NCBI RefSeq assembly: GCF_023913515.1 | Contig: NZ_CP099391.1 | Location: forward strand, 2,480,001 to 2,544,000 | Length of the DNA stretch: 64,000 nucleotides | From: Natronococcus sp. CG52 | GTDB lineage: Archaea; Halobacteriota; Halobacteria; Halobacteriales; Natrialbaceae | Direction of reading: 5' to 3' | Part shown: positions 15,703 to 22,915 of the stretch, piece after piece | Numbering within the stretch: position 1 is the first letter of the stretch | How the letters are laid out: each line of letters starts with the position of its first letter | Program-made: the position numbers and the translations under genes | The notes under the pieces: model-generated | Seen by the model: the letters and a program-made list of their open reading frames with translations, nothing else | The model's database searches: none | What the model was told of the DNA's origin: nothing

Positions 15703-16890
15703 TTAGTTCGTTAGCGCCTCCTCGCTGGCTGCGCAGTTGTTCGGCCCGAGTTCGAGCTCAAACGCTTCCTCGTCGTCAGGCGATTCCTGACCGAGGTTCG
15801 TGGCGATGATCTCTTCATAGTTTGCGGGCCGCGGCGGCATGTCCGAGACGATGAACTCGACGAACGACTCTTCGTCCATCGACAGTGCATCCATCGTGTC
15901 TCGCAGTTCACCGAGTGCAGCGGTGTACGTGCCGTCATCGTTCGGCGTTGCGGAATCGCTGAAATGTGCAGGTGCGATGACCGTATCATCAGACTGCGTC
16001 AGCACCTTCTCGGTGAGCGATTCGTACAGCGTCCTGGCTGCGTCTTTGGCTGCCTCCGGGTCTTCCAAGTCAGGACGCGCGACGCTTTCTGTGAACAGCC
16101 CGTCGCCGGTGAACAGCACGTTTCCGACCTTGTATGCAGTCATCCCCGTCGTGTGACCGGGCGTATGAATCACGTCGATTTCCACGTCGCCGACCGTGAG
16201 CGAGTTACCGTCTTCGACGGTCTCGTACTGGAGATCATAATCGACGCCGCGCGCCGCAGCTGCTTTGGGCACGACCGCAGTTGCGTCCGTCCGCTCGGCG
16301 ACTGACCGAACTCCAGAGATGTGATCTGCGTGGATGTGCGTGTCGAGCGCGTATACGAAGTCAGCACCGAGGTTCCGCGCGTCTTGGGCGTAGGTATCGG
16401 GAAACGCGCGAAGCGGATCGATGATCGCGGCTCGACCGTCCGAAACCACAAGATACGCGAGACACCCGCTCGACGGACGCTGATACTGCGCGATCGTCGC
16501 ATCGATGTCGACGTCAAGTTCAGTGTATTCATAGATGCGCGCCCACCCCTTCATTCCGCGCTCGAGATGGTTGACGTCGTAGCCCTCCTCTTCGAGGTTC
16601 TCGGCAACCATCTCACTAGAGCCGCCCTTCGCACACAGGGCCGTGATTTTTTGTTCTTCGGGCAGCTCTGCGAGGAGATCCTCTGGAATCCCGTCGAGCA
16701 GTTGGAAGTACGGGTAATTCACGATCTCGACGTTCTCGCCATCGATATGCCACTCGTCGAAGTCACCTTTCGAGCGGGCGTCAAGGATGAACACGTCCTC
16801 GCCACTATCAATTCGCTCTTTCAGTTCCTCCGGCGTGATCGATTCGACTTCTTCCTCAGCGTTGGGAAGGTCTCCTTCAGTCATCGTCAT
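15703..16890 (-). CDS. Rhodanese-persulfide dioxygenase fusion (MBL fold), copy 2
   Basis: A 395-residue paralogue of the 11091 protein with the same order: rhodanese (residues about 17-120, Cys86 in ITALCAKGGSSEM), then ETHE1-like MBL with THIHADH (184-190), HTPGHTTGM, FTGDGLF and APAHF. The C-terminus again carries PPRPANYEEIIATNLG and ELGPNNCAA. It begins the unit that continues with two YeeE halves. A slightly shorter start (MTEGDLPN) is equally possible. Two diverged paralogues in one island suggest different sulfur donors or conditions. Confidence 0.85.
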   Translation of the reverse strand: MTMTEGDLPNAEEEVESITPEELKERIDSGEDVFILDARSKGDFDEWHIDGENVEIVNYPYFQLLDGIPEDLLAELPEEQKITALCAKGGSSEMVAENLEEEGYDVNHLERGMKGWARIYEYTELDVDIDATIAQYQRPSSGCLAYLVVSDGRAAIIDPLRAFPDTYAQDARNLGADFVYALDTHIHADHISGVRSVAERTDATAVVPKAAAARGVDYDLQYETVEDGNSLTVGDVEIDVIHTPGHTTGMTAYKVGNVLFTGDGLFTESVARPDLEDPEAAKDAARTLYESLTEKVLTQSDDTVIAPAHFSDSATPNDDGTYTAALGELRDTMDALSMDEESFVEFIVSDMPPRPANYEEIIATNLGQESPDDEEAFELELGPNNCAASEEALTN

Positions 16891-17088
16891 CCCTCTCTAC
16901 AGACGGGCCACCAATAAGACTTTGCATAGTATTTCTACTTCTACACAATACCACATCGGTCAAATGGCCTCTAAAACCCTCTACACGCGCGATATAGAAT
17001 AATATGCTATATAGTAGTGCTCAATATGCAGTCTACTACCGACACACTTTTACTACCGGCACCAATATTGGGCAGTGAAGTCAATACC
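16891..17088. promoter_or_regulatory. Divergent promoter region between rhodanese-MBL copy 2 and tusA
   Basis: It contains TTTGCATAGTATT at 16921-16933 and CACAATACC at 16944-16952 (reverse strand GGTATTGTG, ACTATGCAAA). These match the words upstream of the HTH regulator. On the tusA side are AT-rich stretches with GCTATATAG (17007-17015) and TACTACCGG. Control of both directions by one regulator is plausible. Confidence 0.4.
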
Positions 17089-17331
17089 ATGGCTGAGTAC
17101 AAAATCACCGAGACGCTCGACGTGAAAGGACAGAACTGCCCGATGCCTGTCGTCAAAACAAAGCAGAACATCGACGAACTCGCTGAAGGCGAGGTTCTGG
17201 AAGTTCTCGCAACCGACCCCGGGAGTATGAGCGACATCGCTGGCTGGGCAAACACGACTGATGGCGTCGAACTCGTCGATCAGGACGAGGGAGACGACGT
17301 CTTCACGCACTACGTGCGCAAGACGGAGTAA
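17089..17331 (+). CDS. tusA: TusA-family sulfur-carrier protein
   Basis: 80 residues from MAEYKITETLDVKGQNCPMPVVKTK. The CPxP motif (Cys17) at the start of the first helix is the persulfide-carrying site of TusA-like proteins, which pass sulfane sulfur between enzymes. The rest follows the compact beta-alpha fold (EVLEVLATDPGSMSDIAGWA). The upstream in-frame extension is rejected because the family begins right here. A DsrE gene starts four bases after its stop, a common pairing in sulfur relay and oxidation clusters. Confidence 0.85.
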   Translation: MAEYKITETLDVKGQNCPMPVVKTKQNIDELAEGEVLEVLATDPGSMSDIAGWANTTDGVELVDQDEGDDVFTHYVRKTE

Positions 17332-17335
17332 CAAA

Positions 17336-17920
17336 ATGAGCACGGACACCCAACAGGCGCCTACCAACGATGACGAGACGCTGACTCGCGCAGAGCTCGA
17401 AGAACGGGTCGCCGAACTCGAGGACCGACTCGCTGCCGTGGAAACCGAGAGTGGCGACGACCAGCCAAAAATGTCCATCATCGCGACGAAGGGTACCCTC
17501 GACATGGCGTACCCGCCGCTCATCCTCGCGAGCACCGCCGCGGCATTCGGCTACGAAGTCACAGTCTTCCATACGTTCTGGGGGCTGGATATCCTCCACG
17601 AGGAGAAATCGAAGAACCTGAAGCTGAGTTCGGTCGGGAATCCCAACATGCCCGTCCCGAATGCGATCGCAGCACTTCCTGGTATGGATCGCATGACGAC
17701 GAAGATGATGGAAAAGCAGATCCGGGACAACGACACGGCCACGATCGATGAACTCATCGATACCTCACTGGAGATGGGAGTCGAATTCCAAGCCTGCCAG
17801 ATGACGATTGATCTCATGGACTATGACGAGGACGACTTCTACGACGGTGTTACTGTCGGTGTCGGCGCGGCGACAGCTATTCAGGATATGGCCGAGTCCG
17901 ACATCCAACTTCTTGTTTAG
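17336..17920 (+). CDS. DsrE/DsrF/DrsH-like sulfur relay protein
   Basis: 194 residues. The N-terminal part (1-45) is acidic and coiled-coil-like (RAELEERVAELEDRLAAVE). The DsrE fold follows: KMSIIATKGTLDMAYPPLILASTAAAFGYEVTVFHTFWGLDIL. A C-terminal FQACQMTIDLMDYDEDDF carries a cysteine at the usual sulfur-binding site. Such DrsE2-like proteins exchange sulfur with TusA and rhodaneses. It forms an operon with tusA and originally with the rhodanese gene 85 bp downstream, now disrupted. Confidence 0.8.
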   Translation: MSTDTQQAPTNDDETLTRAELEERVAELEDRLAAVETESGDDQPKMSIIATKGTLDMAYPPLILASTAAAFGYEVTVFHTFWGLDILHEEKSKNLKLSSVGNPNMPVPNAIAALPGMDRMTTKMMEKQIRDNDTATIDELIDTSLEMGVEFQACQMTIDLMDYDEDDFYDGVTVGVGAATAIQDMAESDIQLLV

Positions 17921-18022
17921 TCGCCGTTTTTGAGTACGCCACACTTCGAGCAGAACCGCTAACTAATAGTAGTCCAAAATATTGTACGTATTAAGAAATA
18001 CTAAAATGCAACCAGCCGAAGC

Positions 18023-18076
18023 GGTGAACAGCCTCGGGGTCAAGCCCCGAGGCACTCGGCCTGCCCCGCCTGTAGA
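18023..18076 (+). repeat. Palindromic element PE1, copy B (in-frame insertion)
   Basis: A 54-bp element: GGTGAACA, stem GCCTCGGGG (18031-18039), loop TCAAG, stem CCCCGAGGC (18045-18053), tail ACTCGGCCTGCCCCGCC, TGTAGA. It is open in the rhodanese frame, encoding about 16 residues (NSLGVKPRGTRPAPPV), between MQPAEAV and DQRENVF. It lies opposite in orientation to copy A relative to its host gene. Confidence 0.7.
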
Positions 18077-18120
18077 CCAGCGTGAGAACGTGTTCATCCT
18101 CGATATTCGACCGCAGTATG

Positions 18121-18214
18121 GAATCCGACTCAGCCGATTAACGGCAACTACGTAGTCGAGTGACGCGATTCACGCCCGCCCTAAAGGGCGGGATTCTCTC
18201 GCTGTTTGAAGATA
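18121..18214 (+). repeat. 94-bp palindromic element, copy 1
   Basis: Identical over 94 bp to 27925-28018. It contains the perfect hairpin CCCGCCC TAAA GGGCGGG and ends GCTGTTTGAAGATA. The left junction (CAGTATG) and right junction (GTTTCGAGG) rejoin the rhodanese frame exactly, so this is a clean insertion and not a rearrangement. No gene is carried. It resembles the short palindrome-associated IS200/IS605-derived elements described in haloarchaea. Confidence 0.8.
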
Positions 18215-18335
18215 GTTTCGAGGAAGAGCATATTCCAGACAGTCACAATCTGCCCATCTACGACCAACTCGAGGGGAAGAATTTCATTGGTCTCGATGCC
18301 TCACTTGATGATCTGCCGGAAGATCGAGTTGTACT

Positions 18336-18668
18336 TTCGGGGTCGACTGGCGGTGAATATCGAGCGTTCGGTCGATACCCTCGAGAAGTCGGTACAGTGT
18401 TTTGAATCGAGAGTGGTCCTCCCAGCAGTTGACGGACTGGTAGTTGAGGCTGATAACTGATTCGCGTAGTTTGGTAGTGGTGTACTGCGCGATACAGGTC
18501 TTTCCCGCACCGGAAGGGCCGAACAGGAATGATGTTTCAACCTGTTCGCCGTCAGTGATGGGTCGTAGCGCACTGGAGAGATGATTGATCTCGACGTCAC
18601 GATGCACGACATCTTTCGGTACGAATTCCGACTGGAATACGCGTGCATCTGTTATCGTTGTGGAGTAA
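18336..18668 (-). pseudogene. Orc1/Cdc6 N-terminal fragment
   Basis: The minus strand reads [48 protein letters not shown] (Walker A GPSGAGKT), [20 protein letters not shown] and IHRQSTPK, then stops making sense at 18336. This is the first third of an AAA+ Orc1/Cdc6 replication initiator, differing from the intact gene at 60504. It is truncated at the junction with the broken rhodanese, and no start codon is clear. From 18669 to 18909 only a possible inverted repeat (CGGCCCAA/TTGGGCCG) is noted. Confidence 0.7.
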
Positions 18669-18909
18669 TGATCCCTGTCTGTCGGCCCAAGGTGAGCGTG
18701 ACGGTCCCGACCGGGTCCCCACGGTGAGCACGACCTCCCACGTCAGCCCACCGCTTTGGGCCGTTTCTCCCGAAATTAGCTGGCGTTACCAAACACGCGG
18801 ACGCCGCATCGCCACACTAATGTGAAGCTCCCAACTAGTATAAACAAGAGAATACTATTATGGGGATTGAACGAGATGTGAGGCATAACGAGGATCGGAG
18901 TTAACCCCT

Positions 18910-19458
18910 ATGCCACCAGAACGACCGAACGCGGACGACTATATCGAGTATCCTGCTGCCGAGCGCTCCAGCGACTCTCAACGGGGATGCGACATTTGTG
19001 GAGCGACGGACTCGCGCTCGGAGTACTCGTTCGGTCCCTCGTCGGATGCCGATTCAACGGCGGTTCTCTGTTCATCCCACTATCAAGTCGCGACTCTTTT
19101 GAGCGACTCCCGTTCTCACGACGCAGAGGCGCCGCTGGATTACGATTTACAGGACACGAAGAAGATAACGGTTCGTGTTCCACGAGCCCTGATCGAAAGT
19201 GCCGATTCTGCCGCTGAACAGCAGGGCCACACGCGGAGCGAGTTCGTTCGCGATGGAATACAGCTGGCTATCAAGCTTCAAGACGTCGACGAGGCGTTCG
19301 ACGATGTCCTCGCTCGAGCAGTGCAATCGCCGACCGAGACGGAATCCGAAGCCGTCCCATCGGAGACGGACACGGCCTCGGAGACCGATGTCGAGTTCCT
19401 CAAAGAGCGCATTCGAACGCTCGAGTCCCTCCTCGAGGATAGTATCGACAAGATTTGA
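18910..19458 (+). CDS. Ribbon-helix-helix protein with N-terminal zinc-binding region
   Basis: 182 residues. An N-terminal CDICGATDSRSEY...CSSHYQVA segment looks like a small zinc site. A CopG-type RHH domain follows (about 82-122): KKITVRVPRALIESADSAAEQQGHTRSEFVRDGIQLAI. The C-terminus is acidic with a heptad-like end (VEFLKERIRTLESLLEDSIDKI), probably a coiled coil. RHH proteins bind DNA as dimers. No partner gene is adjacent. It follows the transposon-scarred end of the sulfur island. Confidence 0.7.
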   Translation: MPPERPNADDYIEYPAAERSSDSQRGCDICGATDSRSEYSFGPSSDADSTAVLCSSHYQVATLLSDSRSHDAEAPLDYDLQDTKKITVRVPRALIESADSAAEQQGHTRSEFVRDGIQLAIKLQDVDEAFDDVLARAVQSPTETESEAVPSETDTASETDVEFLKERIRTLESLLEDSIDKI

Positions 19459-19773
19459 CCTCCCCACCTAGTTACGCGCGGAATTCTCTTGGTGACCGAT
19501 CACTCCCGGCAGAGCCGCTCCCCAACGCCAGTCCGAGGCCGATCAGGCGCTACTGCACCGCCAATCATGTTAATTGTTCACATCTAACATCTGATTTAGC
19601 GATCCGACAGTGCACTATATTGGGGAGAGCCTCGTTAGTGCCAGCAATGGGTGATGCGGTGTTCGCGTTGGCAGGTCCATCCCCCAGACAGGCACTGGTC
19701 CCGTGGAGACACACACGCCCGTTTGTGCGGCATTCCCTGACGACTCCCGCATTCGCGTCCCCGCTCACAGTCC
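19459..19773. other. No confident gene
   Basis: No frame is convincing. A short stretch near 19520-19545 resembles one near 9535, both readable on the minus strand as LIGxGLA, perhaps remnants of signal-peptide regions. It ends at the TraB-like gene start. Confidence 0.25.
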
Positions 19774-20442
19774 ATGATTACTCTCCGAATCGACGAGATC
19801 CACATCAACGGCGGGCTACACCGAAACCGACGACGCTTCCAGCCCATCCTTGATCTGATTGCGGAGACCGACCCCTCGATTCTCGCGATCGAGTACGACC
19901 CGCCACGGTTCGAGCGGTTCGTTGACGCCGTCCTCGTGAATCGAATCCGCTGCGACCCAGCGGATGTCTTTCTCGCGATCTTTGCGAGCAAGGCCCTTGA
20001 CATCCCGTTAGCCCTGATCGATACCGGCCACACTGCGGCTGCCCTCGCTGCCGAAGCACACTACCAACGCGAGATCGTTCCCGCGCGCATCGATGAGTCC
20101 GGACGCTTTCAGGAAGCGAACTCGCTGTCCACCATCCGCAGCGAGCTTCACAGACTCGAACGGCGCGCTCCTGACGCGTATCGCGCGCTCGTTCACGACC
20201 GCGATCAGCGGATGGCCGGTCATCTCCGTGCGCTGCACTACCGCGACGAACGGATCGTTGCCATCGTCGGCGAAAACCATACGGTTGGGCTACAGTCGTA
20301 TTTGACGAACCCCGCTACGATCGCTGACTCTCACATCGAACCTCCACCGATCCGTGAGCCGCCTCGCGGTGCGTTCACACCGTGGGCCGTCCGCCACCTC
20401 TCATCCCATCCGTCGATGCCGGATGTGACTGCGAAAGCATGA
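19774..20442 (+). CDS. TraB/PrgY-GumN-like protein
   Basis: 222 residues. The conserved elements of the TraB fold are present in order: an early HING motif, ILAIEYDPPRFERF, AIFASKALDIPLALIDTGH, RDQRMAGHLRALHYRDERIVAIVGENHTVGL. The family includes the pheromone-shutdown protein PrgY and GumN, thought to be metal-dependent peptidase-like or protease-regulating; the mechanism is not established. No transmembrane segment is present, unlike many archaeal TraB proteins, so this short form may be soluble. It stands alone. Confidence 0.6.
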   Translation: MITLRIDEIHINGGLHRNRRRFQPILDLIAETDPSILAIEYDPPRFERFVDAVLVNRIRCDPADVFLAIFASKALDIPLALIDTGHTAAALAAEAHYQREIVPARIDESGRFQEANSLSTIRSELHRLERRAPDAYRALVHDRDQRMAGHLRALHYRDERIVAIVGENHTVGLQSYLTNPATIADSHIEPPPIREPPRGAFTPWAVRHLSSHPSMPDVTAKA

Positions 20443-20540
20443 ATGAGCCACTCCGTGGTCCCCGTCGAGCAGCCGTGGTGGCAGCGTCGGATGAGACCAG
20501 CACACCGAGAGATGCTGAGCACCATCCTCGTTCTCTGTTA

Positions 20541-20879
20541 TCAATCAAAATACAACGCGTCAAGGTGCTTCTGAACGGTGACAAGGTGTTTGCCCCGCTC
20601 GGTGAGGGCGATCAAATTCTGCTCTTGATCGTATGTGATCACGTTCTCCTCGACCAACTGCGGCACATGCGAGTGAGTGAGCGCCAAGTAGATTTTCTTC
20701 ACCTCCGCTTCTGGGATCTCCGATATCGGTTCGCTTTTGCAGTCTCGCGCCACTTCTTCTGCCGCATCGGCCACTGCGAGCGGGACGTCGTGCTGATCGA
20801 GACAGCCGAGAAGCGCTTGTCGATAGACGTGACTCAACAACCGGTACACGACATCTTGAGGCAATTCTTTGTTTTCCAT
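20541..20879 (-). CDS. DUF7344-type winged-HTH protein
   Basis: 112 residues from MENKELPQDVVYRLLSHVYRQALLGCLDQHD. The order LLSHVYRQALL, AEVKKIYLALTHSHVPQLVEENVITYDQEQNLIALTERG is the DUF7344 winged-helix pattern, very common in haloarchaea and assumed to be regulatory. The start at 20879 fits better than the frame extension to 20909. It is upstream of no obvious partner. A related but longer DUF7344 gene with membrane helices is at 28288. Confidence 0.7.
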   Translation of the reverse strand: MENKELPQDVVYRLLSHVYRQALLGCLDQHDVPLAVADAAEEVARDCKSEPISEIPEAEVKKIYLALTHSHVPQLVEENVITYDQEQNLIALTERGKHLVTVQKHLDALYFD

Positions 20880-20980
20880 TCGAAACACGTGTCCGGATAG
20901 TGTTAGCACTTAACATGGAAAATGGACCCAACTTGCCGCGAGCAAGATTTTATATGAAGCTCGATGAGAGAAGAGTCGTC

Positions 20981-21637
20981 TTACTGCTCAGGTTGCGTCT
21001 CTGCGGTCAACGTTGAGAAGATGAGATTTTCGATCCCGCGTCGAAGGAGTTCGGAAACCGCTTGATGAGTTACGTCGAGTTCGTCCGCGAGTTCCGCAGT
21101 TGTGGTTTCTCTCGGAATGCGGAAGTAACCGTGTTCCGCAGCAGTCACGAGTGCGTCCCGTTGTGCCGGTGTGAGGTCCCGATACCCTTGGTGAGGTTGC
21201 TCCGGTTCGTACAGGCCCAACAGTTCGAAGGAGTAACTGCGGTCTAACAAATGCTCTCGGAACGCGTCGAACTGCTCACGATGGGTGAAGCGGAAGTCGA
21301 GTTCCCAGTTGCCCTCTCGGAGCCGTGCTTCGAGTATCGATCCCTCTTTATCGATGTAAGAGTTGATTCGCTGTTCGACTTCCTCGGCCCACTCAACGTG
21401 GTAGTACGCTTCATCATTGAACCTCACAGTCTCAATGATTGTCTCTACTGAGGGGTCCGATTGAAATGCGTCCTTCACAGCATCGAACTCCGGATGAGCA
21501 ACCCACAGACACGGCATCACCCATTCTGTGCTGTGAGCGGCGATCCGCTCCGCTTCGATTTCGATTTCGGGGACAGCACTCGCCGAGTGTTCTAATGCGA
21601 GCGCCTCGGGAGGAATCGAGACGGACGCTATCAACAT
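20981..21637 (-). CDS. Bacterio-opsin-activator-like HTH regulator
   Basis: 218 residues. The N-terminal half (MLIASVSIPPEALALEHS...) is the small-molecule-sensing-like beta domain typical of Bat paralogues. The C-terminal HTH_10 domain reads YRDLTPAQRDALVTAAEHGYFRIPRETTTAELADELDVTHQAVSELLRRGIENLI. Such proteins are transcription factors with unknown ligands. It is a single gene and its target is unknown. A tnpB remnant lies directly upstream. Confidence 0.8.
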   Translation of the reverse strand: MLIASVSIPPEALALEHSASAVPEIEIEAERIAAHSTEWVMPCLWVAHPEFDAVKDAFQSDPSVETIIETVRFNDEAYYHVEWAEEVEQRINSYIDKEGSILEARLREGNWELDFRFTHREQFDAFREHLLDRSYSFELLGLYEPEQPHQGYRDLTPAQRDALVTAAEHGYFRIPRETTTAELADELDVTHQAVSELLRRGIENLIFSTLTAETQPEQ

Positions 21638-21712
21638 ACCCTGAGTAGGGTCTTCTACAAGATAAAGCGGCAGTCTAGTTCAAGTCAAAGAAGATGAGAA
21701 AGTGATACCGGT

Positions 21713-21975
21713 GAACTACCCTACCCTACCGCTCGCCTGACGGCTCGCGCTTGAGAGGAGAGCTTCCTGTTTCCACGACGTTGTCAGACTCTTCGAGTCT
21801 GACAGCCCGCCAGACTACATCTGGCGAACGCGCTTTGCAGATACGGACGTATCCACAGGGAGCGCAGTCTCCACAGGCGGTGATTCGGAGTGTCCCACTC
21901 CTACGTTCTTGATACCGCGAGAAAGGATGTTCTATGCAGCATTCGCGTCCCTATCCGCCGTGAAACCACAAGCAG
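21713..21975 (-). pseudogene. tnpB 3'-end remnant with inserted palindromes and right end
   Basis: The minus strand reads CGFTADRDANAA*NILSRGIKNVGVGHSESPPVETALPVDTSVSAKRVRQM*. This is the C-terminal zinc/RuvC-III part of TnpB with a nonsense mutation at the usual Trp. It then passes through the palindromes TCTGGCG/CGCCAGA and TGTCAGACTC/GAGTCTGACA and a decayed terminal hairpin to TAGTTCAC (21718-21711). It is the same arrangement as the copies at 8468 and 36328. From 21976 to 22284 nothing else is clear. Confidence 0.7.
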
Positions 21976-22284
21976 GTGACTGGGAAATTTGTCACCGAAT
22001 TTGTCACCGATCGCGAAAAATAAACGAATACAGCATACAATCATCATCAGATATACGAGTCGATCTGCGAAGAGTAGTGACCGGTCAGTATAGGGAACTC
22101 GTGTATCGTTTCGCACTCCTCTCCGACGGCCTGAGTAGACGGTGACCAGCGAGTTGCCCACCTGGTTCGATTTTGGTAGGGATGGAACTGGCTGACAGTG
22201 CAGAAGCGGTGATCAATGAGCTTCCCTGCAGGGGCCTGCGCTCTCGTTATTTCCCAACGCTGGCTATACTGTTTGGAGTTCATT

Positions 22285-22746
22285 ATGAGTGACACACCAT
22301 CGAACACACGAACAGAGCGAGATACCGAATCCAACATGGGCGCCGAGACCGAGACCAAGCGTGATACCCTGAACACGGACGTAATGCAGTGGCTGAGCGC
22401 GCTCGTCGCGCTGGTCGGGCTGTGGCTCGTCGCCTCGCCGTTCATCTTCGAGGCCACGGAGGCGGCCGTATGGAATAACACTATGGTCGGGACGGCGATC
22501 TTCCTGCTCGCCGGTTACAACTTCTACCGACTGTCGAAAGATCGGCTGGCAAGCGTCGGAATCGCGGCGCTGGCCGCCCTACTCGGGCTGTGGGCGGTCA
22601 TCTCGCCGTACGTCATCGAGATGGGAAGCGACCAACTGGCGGCGAGTACACTCTCTGCCGGACTGATTGTTGCGGTGCTCTCCATCTACAACGCCTACGC
22701 GAACAGGAAGACCGACGCGCCAGACCACGCCCGCGCTCGTGCCTAA
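22285..22746 (+). CDS. SPW-repeat membrane protein
   Basis: 153 residues from MSDTPSNTRTERDT. Two repeats of the SPW family are seen: VMQWLSALVALVGLWLVASPFIF and ALAALLGLWAVISPYVIEMG, each a hydrophobic helix ending in SP[FY]. There are about four transmembrane segments. The function of the family is unknown. An in-frame extension upstream was rejected because it lacks conservation features. The tnpB element follows within 50 bp. Confidence 0.75.
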   Translation: MSDTPSNTRTERDTESNMGAETETKRDTLNTDVMQWLSALVALVGLWLVASPFIFEATEAAVWNNTMVGTAIFLLAGYNFYRLSKDRLASVGIAALAALLGLWAVISPYVIEMGSDQLAASTLSAGLIVAVLSIYNAYANRKTDAPDHARARA

Positions 22747-22792
22747 CTCAGCCAGCGATTCTCTTTTAGCGGTGGCGGTGAGGGTGCCAAAC

Positions 22793-22835
22793 CCCCGTCC
22801 TCAACGAGCGACCGAAGGGAGCGAGTAGGACGGGG
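22793..22835 (+). repeat. Left-side hairpin of the tnpB element
   Basis: Arms CCCCGTCC (22793-22800) and GGACGGGG (22828-22835) enclose TCAACGAGCG...GAGCGAGTA. The layout equals the right-end hairpin at 24148-24190 (CCCCGCCC TCAAGGAG...GCGAGTA GGGCGGGG). It is probably the left-end palindrome of the IS200/IS605-group element; it could instead be the relic of an earlier right end. Confidence 0.55.
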
Positions 22836-22915
22836 ATACGGCACCCGCACGAGCATCAAACACGCAAGAGTCAGAATCTTTACAACCGAATACTTCGAAC
22901 ACATGGACAAGCCGT

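Larger units (their letters stand above)
18006..18335 (+). pseudogene. Rhodanese-domain gene broken by insertions
   Basis: The pieces read MQPAEAV, [element 18023-18076], DQRENVFILDIRPQY, [element 18121-18214], [39 protein letters not shown]. This is the N-terminal half of a single-domain rhodanese. Removing the 94-bp insertion restores the frame (QY-G/S-FEEE). After 18335 the sequence switches to an Orc1/Cdc6 fragment on the other strand, so the catalytic-cysteine half is lost. The position after tusA and dsrE suggests it was the third gene of that sulfur relay operon. Confidence 0.8.

Noticed and set aside
18669-18909. Possible small element bounded by CGGCCCAA and TTGGGCCG
   Set aside because: Arms are only 8 bp and no second copy is seen; may be a chance or a terminator-like stem.
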